Shown here piece after piece: positions 54,449-64,000 of a stretch of DNA of 64,000 nucleotides. The stretch is taken from assembly GCF_000471905.2 (NCBI RefSeq), contig NW_006500103.1, positions 3,741,997-3,805,996 on the forward strand, read 5' to 3'. The position numbers and the translations under genes were made by a program. The stretch comes from Amborella trichopoda. Its lineage: Eukaryota > Streptophyta > Magnoliopsida > Amborellales > Amborellaceae. The stretch's first letter is position 1; each line of letters begins with the position of its first letter. The notes under the pieces were generated by a model, which was not told the DNA's origin, did no database searches, and saw nothing but the letters and a program-made list of their open reading frames with translations.

Positions 54449-54829
54449 ATTGTAGAAAACAAATGAAAATTGAAATACTATCAAATAATTGTGACCGTGC
54501 GATGAAGTTTAGATGGTGATGAGGGTAGGCGAAATTGCTGTTCATTTTTACTTATAGGCGTTGGAAAGAATTTTCTATATATATATATATATATATATAT
54601 GAATGAAAAATTGGTGGGTTGGATCCGGATCAGATCCACCTCCACTCGGATCCGGTCTGAATTACTATTCAGATCTAAATTTTAAATCCATATCCGAATT
54701 TTTATCCAAATCTTAGATCCATACCTAGATCCGTAATTCGGGTTTTGGATCCAAATCAAATAAATTCTCAATTAGTCCACGTAAATATTCCCTCTCATTT
54801 TATCGCCATTGATATTACACCAAAAAATT
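54449..54829. other. Spacer with (TA)n and GGATCC-rich repeat
   Basis: A (TA)n tract at 54575-54600 and a block of GGATCCGGATC/AGATCC motifs at 54620-54750 that resembles the terminal patches seen elsewhere. No gene. Confidence 0.4.
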
Positions 54830-56420
54830 TCGAATGTATTCATTTCAAGTTCTATCATTTTTTATCTTGCCACTCATCCATCTCAACATCCTCATTTTCG
54901 CTATACTCTTTCAAGGGTATATTGTATTTCTACCACCAAACATTCCACCGTATAGTACAAAGCTAGTCTCACAACAGTCCTATAAAACTTTCCTTTCAGT
55001 TCATTGGCATGTGGTGATCACATAAACTTCGGGTTGGATATCTCCACTTCACCCACCAGCTCTAATCTTATGTGTGAAATCTACCTGAATCTCTCAATTT
55101 TCCTGGATTATCAACCGAAGATATTGAAAGTGTGTTTTTTTTGCTATTTCCTGATTATCAATCATAACTACGTCCTCGGCTCTACTCTTACTATTACTAA
55201 ACTTGAATTCCGCTATACTCTGTCTTAGTTCAGCTAATTTTAAAACATTTAAATTCAAGAGCACCCCTCCAATTTCTTTATGTTGACATCGTTTCAGTCT
55301 CATTGGTTAAAACTGTGTGATCAGCGAAATATGTGCACCACGGTACCTCATTTTGTAGGTGCCTAGTTAAGTCGTCTATAGCTAAGACAAATAAGTATTG
55401 GCTCAAAATAGTATTGACTCAATGCTAACCCCTGATGTAGATCTATGTCACCGAAAACTTACTCGTATCTCCATTAATTCTTCGTATACTAGTTAGCGTT
55501 CCATCGTTCATATTTCTAATTGAGTCAATGTAATGACTGGAGACTCCTTTCTTTTCCAACACCTATCAAATCAAATATCGAGGTACTTTATCATAATAAA
55601 AAAAAAATCCATGTGGAGGACTTTTCCCTTTGTCCTAAACTTCTCAATTAGTTATCTGCAAATAGTCTTAGTTGTTGACCTCCTTGACATAAAATTGAAT
55701 TAGTTTTTTGGTATACTCGTTCCATGCCTTAGTCGTTGCTAATCACTCTCTCCCAGTACCTCTTTATGCGGCTCATAAGTTTGATGCCTTGATAGTTCGT
55801 ACTATTCTATATGTCTCCTCTATTCTTGTAAATAGGTACCACAATATTTTTCCTGCATTCGTCTGATATTTTTTTTGTTCTCAACACTTTGTTGAACAGC
55901 TTGGTCAGTGACTCAATGCTAATCTCCCCCATGCACTTTTCCACCTCTATTGGGATAATATCTGATCCGAAAGCTTTTCTTAACTTCATCCTTTTCAAAG
56001 ATTCTTTCACTGTTGATATCTTAATCCTCCATCGTCATTTATGCCAACAGTTTCTTCTACGGCTATATTCTCGTCTATTCGTTATTTAATAATCATTTAG
56101 AATAAACACTCCACCTTTCGATGGCCTCTTCATCACTCACTAAGACCCTTTGATTCACACGCTTAATCACTTAATATAGTCTAGATCTCTGTACTTTTTC
56201 TTCCTCATTTTTTTTAATTTGAAGAAATCATTTCATCTTTTTTTTCCTTAGAATGCAGTCACTCGCACGGAGGACATCATCCAGAATTTGATGATCAATT
56301 TTCTCCTTGAGATAACTTTGTGCTAGACTGATCTCATGTGAGGAAAACAATACCTGTGCAATTATCTTGTATAGTACGTTAAAAATTGGTATTGTCATGG
56401 AATCGAAATGCATTGTTTAA
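54830..56420 (-). pseudogene. RTE-type LINE reverse transcriptase, broken
   Basis: Read right to left on the minus strand, the blocks follow RTE-clade order: RVLVSDEEAIERWKSVYSK, GSDIIPIEVEKCMGE with FNKVLRTKKISDECRKNIVV and PIYKNRGDI (55807-56010), later SKSRAEDVVMIDNQEI and FQYLRLIIQEN (55094-55240), and ANELKGKFYRTVVRLALYGG (about 54935-55015). The palm catalytic blocks are damaged by stops and indels. Neither the endonuclease nor a 3' tail was identified. It is a separate LINE type from the L1 element at 8881. Confidence 0.8.
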
Positions 56421-58334
56421 CTTAAACATAATTCAAATTCGACATATTATTTATCTAGTTAATAGTGGCAGTCCTCAAATAATTAGGATAAAACTCAAAT
56501 GATGATGATTTATCTAGTTAACAACAAAAGAGTTCAAAAACTTATATAGCATCCAATGTTTGAAACCGTCTAACCTAGTCCATAGAAGGAGATACAAGAT
56601 GATTAATACAAACCATAGTTAGCAAATTGCTGTTTAATAGGCGATTTTTTCAAAAAATTGGCATTTTTATGGAAACAATTTTAAATGGCGATTTTTTTAG
56701 AAGGTCACGAAAAAATCACGTACTTTTCTTAAGAACATTTAAAATGTGCTTTTTAATAATACGTTTTAGATCTGGTCAAAAAATCGCATCTTTTTTACCA
56801 GTATTTTTTTTTTGAAAGATACTTTTTTTTCTTGTTTTGTGTATTGCAGCCATTGCTACTTTCATGCTTTTGAAAAAAAAAACCTATTTTAAAAGAAAAA
56901 CTGAAATAGGAATTTTTATCCCCACTATGTTCTTCAAAGCCACAGTTGCAGATTGAAGGTATAAATTTTTTTTCCCTTTTTTTAAAAAAACTTAAACAAA
57001 TAGATGCAGGTATTAGTGTTATTATGGAAAATTATTGTGTAAATGAAATACTGTTTATAGCAAATCATTTTGTAAAGTAAATCATTGTTTAAAGAAAATC
57101 ATATACATACAGATTTATGTGATTATTTGTGATAATTATTTTTTATTGAAATACTGTTTATAGCACAAATTAGAGCTCAAAACATAGCCTTTTACTAATG
57201 AATGAGAAGCAGGGAGTGTGACTACATGACAAAGTAATCAGTATTTTGCTTTTGATTGTGTGATAACAAAGATAAACAGTATAGTATAAATTGTAAACTT
57301 ACATGAACAAGCAATCGAACATATAGGATTAGTTCCCAAAGCTAATTCTTTAGCTCTGCTTGTTGTTTTCTCAAAGAAATGGAAAACCCTCTTCCTTTTC
57401 TCTCTCTAAATATCAATTAAGGCCCCTTGATAAATCAATATCGTTAGGACGTTCTCTCAAACAACATCCCATCTTTCTTTTATCTTTCTAAAAATCAGTT
57501 AGGGTTGGTGAAGCCCTTGACCTCTTCCTTCTTCCTTCTTTTGTCTCTATAAACCTTGGCTATGAGCCCAGCCCATTTTCGTTTCTTCCGTCTTCTTTCT
57601 TCTCTCTCTAAACAGTAACCTTCTTCTCTCTCTTCCTTCTTCCTCCTCTCTCTAAACCGTAAATAGAGAGCAGGGAAACCCAAATTTCTACGGGCCTCTT
57701 TCCAAGTAAAAAAAATTCATAAAACTTTAACCATAGCTATGGTGTGACCATAGTGAGCATACTATAGTTAAATGTTTGTAATGAGAAAACAAAAATCGTA
57801 TATTTTTTTTATACCTGCCAAGTAGGTGTGATGTTAAAGTATTTAATGAATAAATTTATATAGTCTATTTTTTTTTGGTATGTAATGGTTAGATTTATAT
57901 GGTACAATTTTTTTTGGAGTATACTAGTTAACTATGTATTTAATATTGGAGATTTGCATCAAAGCCACGAGGCATCTAAATTAATTGACTTAATTATATT
58001 AGTCAAGTAAATTTTTTATAGATGAATTAGTTAATGAAGGTTTTGACATAATTTTTATTTTTTAGAATTTTAAAATTTCTAATATTATAAATTTATCCGA
58101 TTTTTTTAGCCTAATCCGATATATTAACAATATCTTTATATGAAATATTTTTGCCAATCTATATTTTTTACCTGATTTTTTCTTCGGACTTTTTAAAATA
58201 AAAACAATTTGTTTCTAATTTTATGGTAAGCCCGGAGTTGCTAACTAGGCTACAAACCCGTCTAATCCAGTCCACAAAATGAGATGCATTCTCATCAAGA
58301 AGAAAAGCAAAAGCAGACCATATTTTCTCTCGTT
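56421..58334. other. Intergenic stretch downstream of copy D
   Basis: No gene recognised. At 57365-57680 is a CT-rich stretch with repeated TCTCTCTAAA and CTTCTTTC motifs, giving a meaningless Arg/Glu/Lys-rich minus-strand frame. The remainder is AT-rich. The final 100 bp align with the 3' flanks of the other P450 copies. Confidence 0.4.
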
Positions 58335-61055
58335 TTATTGATAGAGATGAGAAGGTAGACGAGGAGTTAATAGAACATGAAGTGGAGTAGCTTTGACAAG
58401 AGTGTGGCCAAGCCCTTCTCTCGTATAGACACATTCACCGAAAGGTGTATCCCATTCAAAAGCATGTAAGAAACGTGCAAGAGTGAGACTCAAAACATGC
58501 AAACCAAAAGAAATTCCAGGGCAAGACCTACGCCCTGACCCAAAGGGTATAAACTCGTCATTTTTTTCCCATATATCTAAGAACCGATCGGAATCGAAAT
58601 GATCAGGATCTGACCATACACGTGGATCCCTCTGTAATTTCCACACCGGCATCTACAATGAATCCTCCAACGTGGCAGTCTTGGATGGCTTGGTGTGGTA
58701 CAAGAAGTGGGGCTGCCGGGTAGGAGGCGTAGGGTCTCCTTGAGTATCGCATGGAGAAAGACGAGGTTCTTGATGTCTGATTCGTCCACGTTTCGGTCCT
58801 TGCCAACGTGGAGGTCCAGCTCAGCTTGGACCCTTGGTAATGTGTCGCGATTTTTAGGGAGGAACCTATGTGATTGTAACTGTTCTGGTGTCTGTTGCAG
58901 TTCTTATTAAGTTCTACAAAGAAAAATAATAATAAAAGAAATCCCAACCATATTTTTTTTGGGTAAGTGAAAGTGGTATGTTAGTAGGGATTTGGACGCT
59001 TCTCTTTTGAAACGAATGGAGTTAAAAATGGTAAATCAGTGAGGATTTGAGCTCTACCTTTTCATGAAAATGGAATCAAAAAAATAAAAATAAAAACACA
59101 TAATAAATGAGAAAAGCCGGAAGATAAAAGACCAATAGATGCAGCACCAATTTTGAAATAGGGAGATTGGGGTAAAGGGGTGATTTCATGAAATTTGAAT
59201 GAAGTCCCTTGTCAGAATATCTATCCATTTCTTTGCAATTCAAAGTTTCATAAATAGTTCAATGCCCGTGGAATATATTTGAAAACTTGAAACGAATGAT
59301 CAACAAAATCAATGGAGTATATTTAGAGCTTCAAATCTATTGTTTCCCGATCCATAATCAGGTAGGTAAGAAGAGTAAACTCTAAATTCTTCGACATTAG
59401 AACTACATTTTGGGATAAGATTTAAGGCGTTACTCCACGTATACTTTCTCCTAGAGCTGGCAATGGGCCGAGACCACGACACGCAAGTGAAAACCTCATA
59501 GAGACAAAAATCCGTTCGCAAACTTACAAAAATGTTTTACATTTTGGGACATTTCAAAAAGGTAAAAGTATACAATGAGATGGTCACCATTAATTTTGAC
59601 CATTGGATGTGAAATTAGGTGGTTGCATTTATTCCACTGTCCATGCTCAAATTTTGAAAGAAATTTTCTTGAACTTTGTGATATACCTAAGCTATCAAAT
59701 TTTACATGGTTGTAAGTAATTGTGACAACCTTGTACCAAAGATAAATGGTATTATTGAATACAATCCCTTTAAAAAACATCATAAAAAGTAAAAATATGA
59801 AAGTATATGTTAAGAAAAAAAAAAACCATCAATCTCTAACGATCCCTTATAAAGCAATCTCACATTTTTTACAATTTTTTAGAATTATTTTATGTCCTTG
59901 GGACACAACTTGGGAAAACTCTTCCTCGCCGGATACATTGATTTACACCATCCTGGGACTACGCGACAATATTTCTGGTTCAAATTGAAACAATCAAAAA
60001 CTCCAAAATTTTGAAATCATATGGTCCCCTATTAGTTTGATTTATCAACTTGGTTTAGGTTAAAACCCTTAGCGCGCACACAAACACAAGCATAAGCATA
60101 AATCACAAGAAGGAAATGTTTAGCTTACCACGAGAGTGGCCTTGATGAAGATGGGTGGATCGATCGATGAAGAGAAGCTCCCATCCTCTACAAGGGACAA
60201 CAGGACATCAATGAAGTCATGTACTCCCTCAGTCTCACCAGTTCGTCTTTTCCTCCGATGTTCAGAGATCCAGCCCTCCACTATCTCACCTACCTATTTA
60301 GCAATACGTCTCATTGATTTCAAATTTCCTTGAAAATCAAACCACTCAAGGAAAGGGAGGGCATCAAACAAAACTGAAGTCCCAGCCAGATAGAATTGCT
60401 CCTCTATCAACTTTCCGAATCGTTTCGCCTCTTCATTATCCTCTCCATCACTCGAAAATATGTTCCCTGCAACCATTCTCACCACTGTGGAGAACGTCAG
60501 GTTGAGCAGCTATTGATGAATGTTCACTTCCACTGCCTTTCGCTCGTTTTCTTACCAAAGCTCAAATGTCTCCCTTACGCAGGCATCAACTTCTGAGGAT
60601 CGAACATGTTTCAGTGATTCAATTCGACGGTTAGAGAGGAGTTGTAGAGTCACAATTCTTCGAGTGTCTCTCCAGTACGGGCCATAGGGGCCAAAACCCA
60701 TCATTGCAAAGTCATAACCCAACAGTTTTCCAGCAGGGTCTTGGGGAGGTTCGCGAAGTTGGTGGTGAAGCATTCCTTGGCCAATTCCCAGTTGCTAATC
60801 ACCAGAATATGGCGCCGGCCTATTCTGAGTGTGAAGGCAGGTCCATATACATCGGCCATCTCAGCCAGCTTGTGGTGCCAGAGCTTACTGCCTGAGAGGA
60901 GGCGGAGGTGTCCGATCACTGGAATAGCTCCGCCGGGTTCGGGTGCTTCCTTGGCATATTTATTCTTACTTTTCTTAATTTTGGAGCCATAGCTTGTGAA
61001 GGAAGAGGGCAATGAAGGTTGCAAGGATGGGCTGAAGAAGAAGATGCTAATCCAT
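58335..61055 (-). pseudogene. Cytochrome P450 CYP82-like copy D, pseudogene
   Basis: Both exons are present: exon 1 about 61055-60129 (donor GTAAGC) and exon 2 58913-58335 (acceptor TTTGTAG). It is similar to copy C throughout. Breaks in exon 1 are a stop at codon 3 (ATG GAT TAG), an indel that removes the residues before FANLP and shifts the frame near 60750, stops after ELW, after NIHQ and after RRIAK. In exon 2 there is a stop and frameshift after helix I (ATDTRTVTIT) and a deletion before the FLDIWEK block. The haem loop FGSGRRSCPG survives. Several independent lesions show that it is not functional. Confidence 0.93.
59565..59765. mobile_element. MITE-like element, family M2, copy in the P450 D intron
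   Basis: Matches 19205-19440: GTATACAATGAGATGGTC at the left, TTGGATGTGAAATTAGGTGG in the body, and an inverted right end GATAAATGGTATTATTGAA. Absent from the corresponding place in the intron of copy C. Confidence 0.65.
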
Positions 61056-61310
61056 GAAGGTCTGCAGGTCTTGTTGTGAAGGCTAGTGGGTATGGGATTT
61101 CATATGATCTACTTCATCTTTGCCTTTTAAAAGGCTTGAAGTTCTTACAAAAGTTTCTACCCCACTTAAACAAAAACGAGCACAACGAATAATATTACAT
61201 GGAAAGAGACTTGACAATAAAGTTTGAAGGCTGTTAGCTATTCTGGCACGTTCAATAAGTCGAAATGGCCGGCGAAATGAGGGACTTCTTTTTGCACATA
61301 TCTTCTCAAA
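61056..61310 (-). promoter_or_regulatory. 5' flank of copy D
   Basis: Aligns with the proximal flanks of B and C, including the CCTTTTAAAAGG palindrome and the minimal upstream frame ATG AAG TAG. It has TTTAAG at the TATA position. The 16-codon upstream extension that is open in B and C is stopped here. Confidence 0.5.
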
Positions 61311-62489
61311 CTCTCTCTCTCTCTATCAGAGACCCTATTTATATTTCTAGCCCTAATATCTCAGCATCCGAATTCAATCTCTCTCTCTCTCTAAAAATTA
61401 ATCTCTATCTGTATCTATCATCTTGAAATTATCCTACTGGAGAGTTTCGGAGCAATGTAACTCGATTTTCCCTTCTGATTCGAGGAATTGCTTTCAACAA
61501 ATCGGGCATCCACTTAGCAGCTGCAGGAGATGACGAAGGCATAAAATTGATAGGCACGATAGACAGTTTAATCTCAAGGGTTCTCAAGGCTCCATAATTC
61601 ACCCAACTTTCAAAGGGTTTAATCCAGTTGTTCACCAACAAAATTCGATACTTATCTTAATACATAAATTTCTTTTTTTTCTTTTTTTTTTTTAAAAAAA
61701 TTTTTTTTTTTTTGGGAGCAACGGGCTGGGCCCCATACCTTAGTCGCACCGTGCTCTCTAGTCTCAATGGTAACTTCGAAAACCTAAGCATTTAACTCGT
61801 AGGGCCTACATTTCCCACTGAATTACCTGAAACAAACAAAGATTTGAAAAGGGGCTGGGGCTGGGGTTGTGGTAGTAGCACCCCAGACCCTGGTATAGGG
61901 AGTGACAAATTATTTTAGAATAATATCTTATAAATTGCATTTTCCAATTTTTTTAGTATAGAGAGTGAGAGAGATAAATCAGAATTTGAAAGCAATACTT
62001 AAGCATACGTAGAGAAATTTATTCCTCGCATGTGCTGATGGCACAAAAAGTCCATAAAGCTGGTGGTGGTATTGGAGACTCTCAAGGTTAGTGGTGATGG
62101 AAGTAGTTAGGAAGTCAGTGGTGACAAACTGGTGATACAGTAATGGTGGTGTAATGGCAGTGTGATGGCAACAGGGTGGTAGAGAGAGACTCTCTAGTGG
62201 CGATGGTGGTAAGACCGTGGTAGAGAGGGAGAATGAGGGAGAGAGGTCTTCGTTAAACGAGGGAGAGAGGCTTCCCTTAACTTTTTAAACAATACGTCGG
62301 AGTGATTTTCTTGAAAGAGTTATTTACGTATGGATACCAAAACCAAAAGGGCAAACACAAAAAGCTGTATATTTCCACAAAAATTATGTGAAAAGGTCGG
62401 TTGACTCATATCTTTTTTAACTCAGCTTACTCATCTGATGTTGCCTACGTCGGATCGGTTTTTAATTTTTTTTTACGTTTTTTTTTTTA
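61311..62489. other. Intergenic stretch right of copy D
   Basis: (CT)n tracts at 61309-61325 and 61378-61392, T-rich runs at 61670-61715, and a GGTGGT/GTGATGG-rich stretch at 62060-62230. A minus-strand frame of 70 codons at 61429-61641 has no recognised domain. Confidence 0.4.
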
Positions 62490-62665
62490 TTTTGGGAGCA
62501 ATCCGATGTCCCGAACCCATGATTGCTTAGTCCAGTGAGCAGTTCGAGACCTCAAACTGTTATCCTGTGGCAATAGAGTGTAGAACTACTTGTTTGAGGT
62601 CCTCAACCTCAGACTGCTTAAACCTTGTCTGTTCAAAGTTTAGGACATCGGATTGGCTACAACCT
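62490..62665. mobile_element. Foldback MITE candidate
   Basis: About 175 bp with inverted ends AGCAATCCGATGTCCCGAAC and, from the right, AGCCAATCCGATGTCCTAAAC. Inner parts also pair (GCAGTTCGAGACCTCAAAC with GTTTGAGGTCCTCAACC). No coding capacity. Confidence 0.65.
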
Positions 62666-62689
62666 AATGAAAAATTAATAGAAAGGAAT

Positions 62690-63110
62690 TTAAAATTATT
62701 TGTCCGATGTTAGAATTATTATACCGAACAGTGATCTTTGAAAATAAAGGGCGCGTGTTGATCGTCCTTGCACGTAATTTTTGCCAAAAAAATGGCATTT
62801 TTTGTATTTTCTTTTTTATTTTCATGCCCATACATAAAAACTCTTCTAAAAATTTCAAGATGAAAAGATAAATAAAAAGGAATTTAAACTTTGGTTAGAA
62901 ACATCATACTTAAGAGCTATCTTTGAAAATAAAGAATGCGTGTTGATCTATCTTGTGCGTAATTTTTGCCAAAATATAGAGCTTTTTGTATTTTTCTTTT
63001 CTATTTTCATGCATGCGTGTTGATCGATCTTGCACGATCTTGCACGTAATTTTTGCTAAAATCTGGAGGTTTTTGTATTTATTTTTCTTTTCTATTTTCA
63101 TGCCCATACT
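62690..63110 (+). repeat. Imperfect tandem repeats with CACGTAATTTTTGCCAAAA
   Basis: Three successive units containing GCGTGTTGATC, then CACGTAATTTTTGCC(or T)AAAA, then TTTTTGTATTT and TTCTATTTTCATGC. The first two are about 180 bp apart and the third about 100 bp after the second, with a doubled GATCTTGCAC in the third. Confidence 0.75.
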
Positions 63111-63179
63111 TTTAGAAACTTCAATTAGAAAAGGATGCAATTTCTATAAAGCTTAGGCTCTATGAAATCAAAGTTAAGC

Positions 63180-63760
63180 CTCGCTTTGAATCGTCTTTCC
63201 AAAAGCACTTTAGACATTATAAGTCTTCATGATTGCTCTAAAATCAATTTGAAATACAAAAAATGCTGTAAATCTTGCCGATCCATGACACTTCTTTTTA
63301 GGGGAAAATGGACGGTCTTTATAATGCGTTAAAATATTCCCTATATTTAGGGCTTGAAATCTCAATCTTTCTTCACAAGCATAACGTTCAAGGCCGAGAT
63401 GGTCAATTTGAAAGTTTTTTACACTAAAGCAGCTATTGTCCATTAGTTTTGACGTGAAGCTTTGCTTATTTTGATAGAGAAGCAGATCTATCAAAATATT
63501 TTCAATTAGAAAAACCAATTACATTTGAGAGATAGCTCAAATTGGAAAATCAAACTCTTCATTAAGGTCAAGTGAACACTAGGTCAGGCTTTGCTTATTG
63601 TCCATGAGTTTTGAGGTAAGGCTTTGCTTATTTTAATAGATAAGAAGCATTATCAAAATATTTTCCATTAGAAAAGCATTTACAAGTGAGAGATAACTCA
63701 AATTGGAAAATCAAACTCTTTATTAAGGTCAAGTGAACACTAGGTCAAAAAAATTTCAAT
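63180..63760 (+). repeat. Dispersed repeat, copy 2, with internal 155-bp duplication
   Basis: The left part (63180-63530) matches 1790-2160. From about 63437 a unit of roughly 155 bp (starting near TTGTCCATTAGTTTTGACG and ending AAGTGAACACTAGGTCA) is followed by a second copy (63599-63748). Noncoding. Confidence 0.75.
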
Positions 63761-64000
63761 ATTTCTATTTTGGCTTGGAAACCAAATGGTGCTTTATTCA
63801 ATAAAATCTCATGCTATACGTTGGCTCATAGAAAATCATTTAAAAATTAAGCATGACAATGAATGGGATAATTAAATACACTGTTCGGGTAGGTTTTTTT
63901 TTTCTTCCGACTCCTCATTGTAGGGTAGGTATTGATAATTGGTATGCACGTTTGCGCTAGTTTTTGCCTGACGAATGTCGTCGATGAAGAAAAGATACAA
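63761..64000. other. Right end, no feature
   Basis: No gene or repeat recognised in the last 240 bases. Confidence 0.4.

Noticed and set aside
57495..57683. Arg/Glu/Lys-rich minus-strand frame
   Set aside because: Product of a CT-rich simple-sequence tract.
61429..61641. 70-codon minus-strand frame
   Set aside because: Looks protein-like in composition, but no family is recognised and no neighbouring exon was found.

Overview
This is a nuclear window from a flowering plant. The evidence is AT-rich intergenic DNA, GC-richer exons, two-exon plant cytochrome P450 genes of CYP82 type, a plant family-1 beta-glucosidase relic, plant L1- and RTE-type LINEs, Ty1/copia and Tat-type Ty3/gypsy retrotransposons, an endogenous plant pararetrovirus relic and many MITE-like elements. 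The sequence does not fix the species. CYP82 genes are best known from eudicots and magnoliids. No prokaryotic genes, rRNA, CRISPR array or convincing tRNA gene were seen.

The cellular genes form a minus-strand P450 array. Right to left in transcription order they are D (58335-61055, pseudogene), C (42414-45697, the only complete gene, 519 aa), B (pseudogene whose first exon is cut in two, 38081-38462 and 25499-26017, by a 12-kb gypsy element) and A (3014-3931, first exon of a more distant CYP82-like gene, with no second exon in the window). Copies B, C and D share intron sequence and several hundred bases of 5' flank, so they are tandem duplicates. A second copy of the 3' part of the C terminal exon lies just downstream of C (41972-42375). 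A plus-strand beta-glucosidase pseudogene, recognisable from five exon remnants, occupies 17344-21193 between A and B.

The rest is mostly mobile DNA. From left to right: a copia pol fragment (654-1190); two minisatellites (5195-5560, 6010-6355); an L1-type LINE (8881-12235, with a LINE 3' end and poly(A) at 16575-16916); a rearranged petuvirus-like relic (about 12280-14800) with an inverted junction; a solo LTR (about 21670-23370); a hAT-like element with an 8-bp target duplication (24866-25321); the Tat gypsy element (26018-38080); a copia-type element with 1.85-kb LTRs (46661-54241) holding an odd internal tandem array and, in its 3' LTR, a duplicated core promoter and a foldback MITE; an RTE-type LINE (54830-56420, minus strand); and repeat-rich DNA to the right end.

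The main story is a small CYP82 array decaying under transposon attack, with one apparently functional member. Nothing here is clearly a new biochemical system. The least explained signals are the roughly 193-bp array inside the copia-type element, the GC-rich palindrome cluster in its LTRs, and several dispersed inverted-repeat families.
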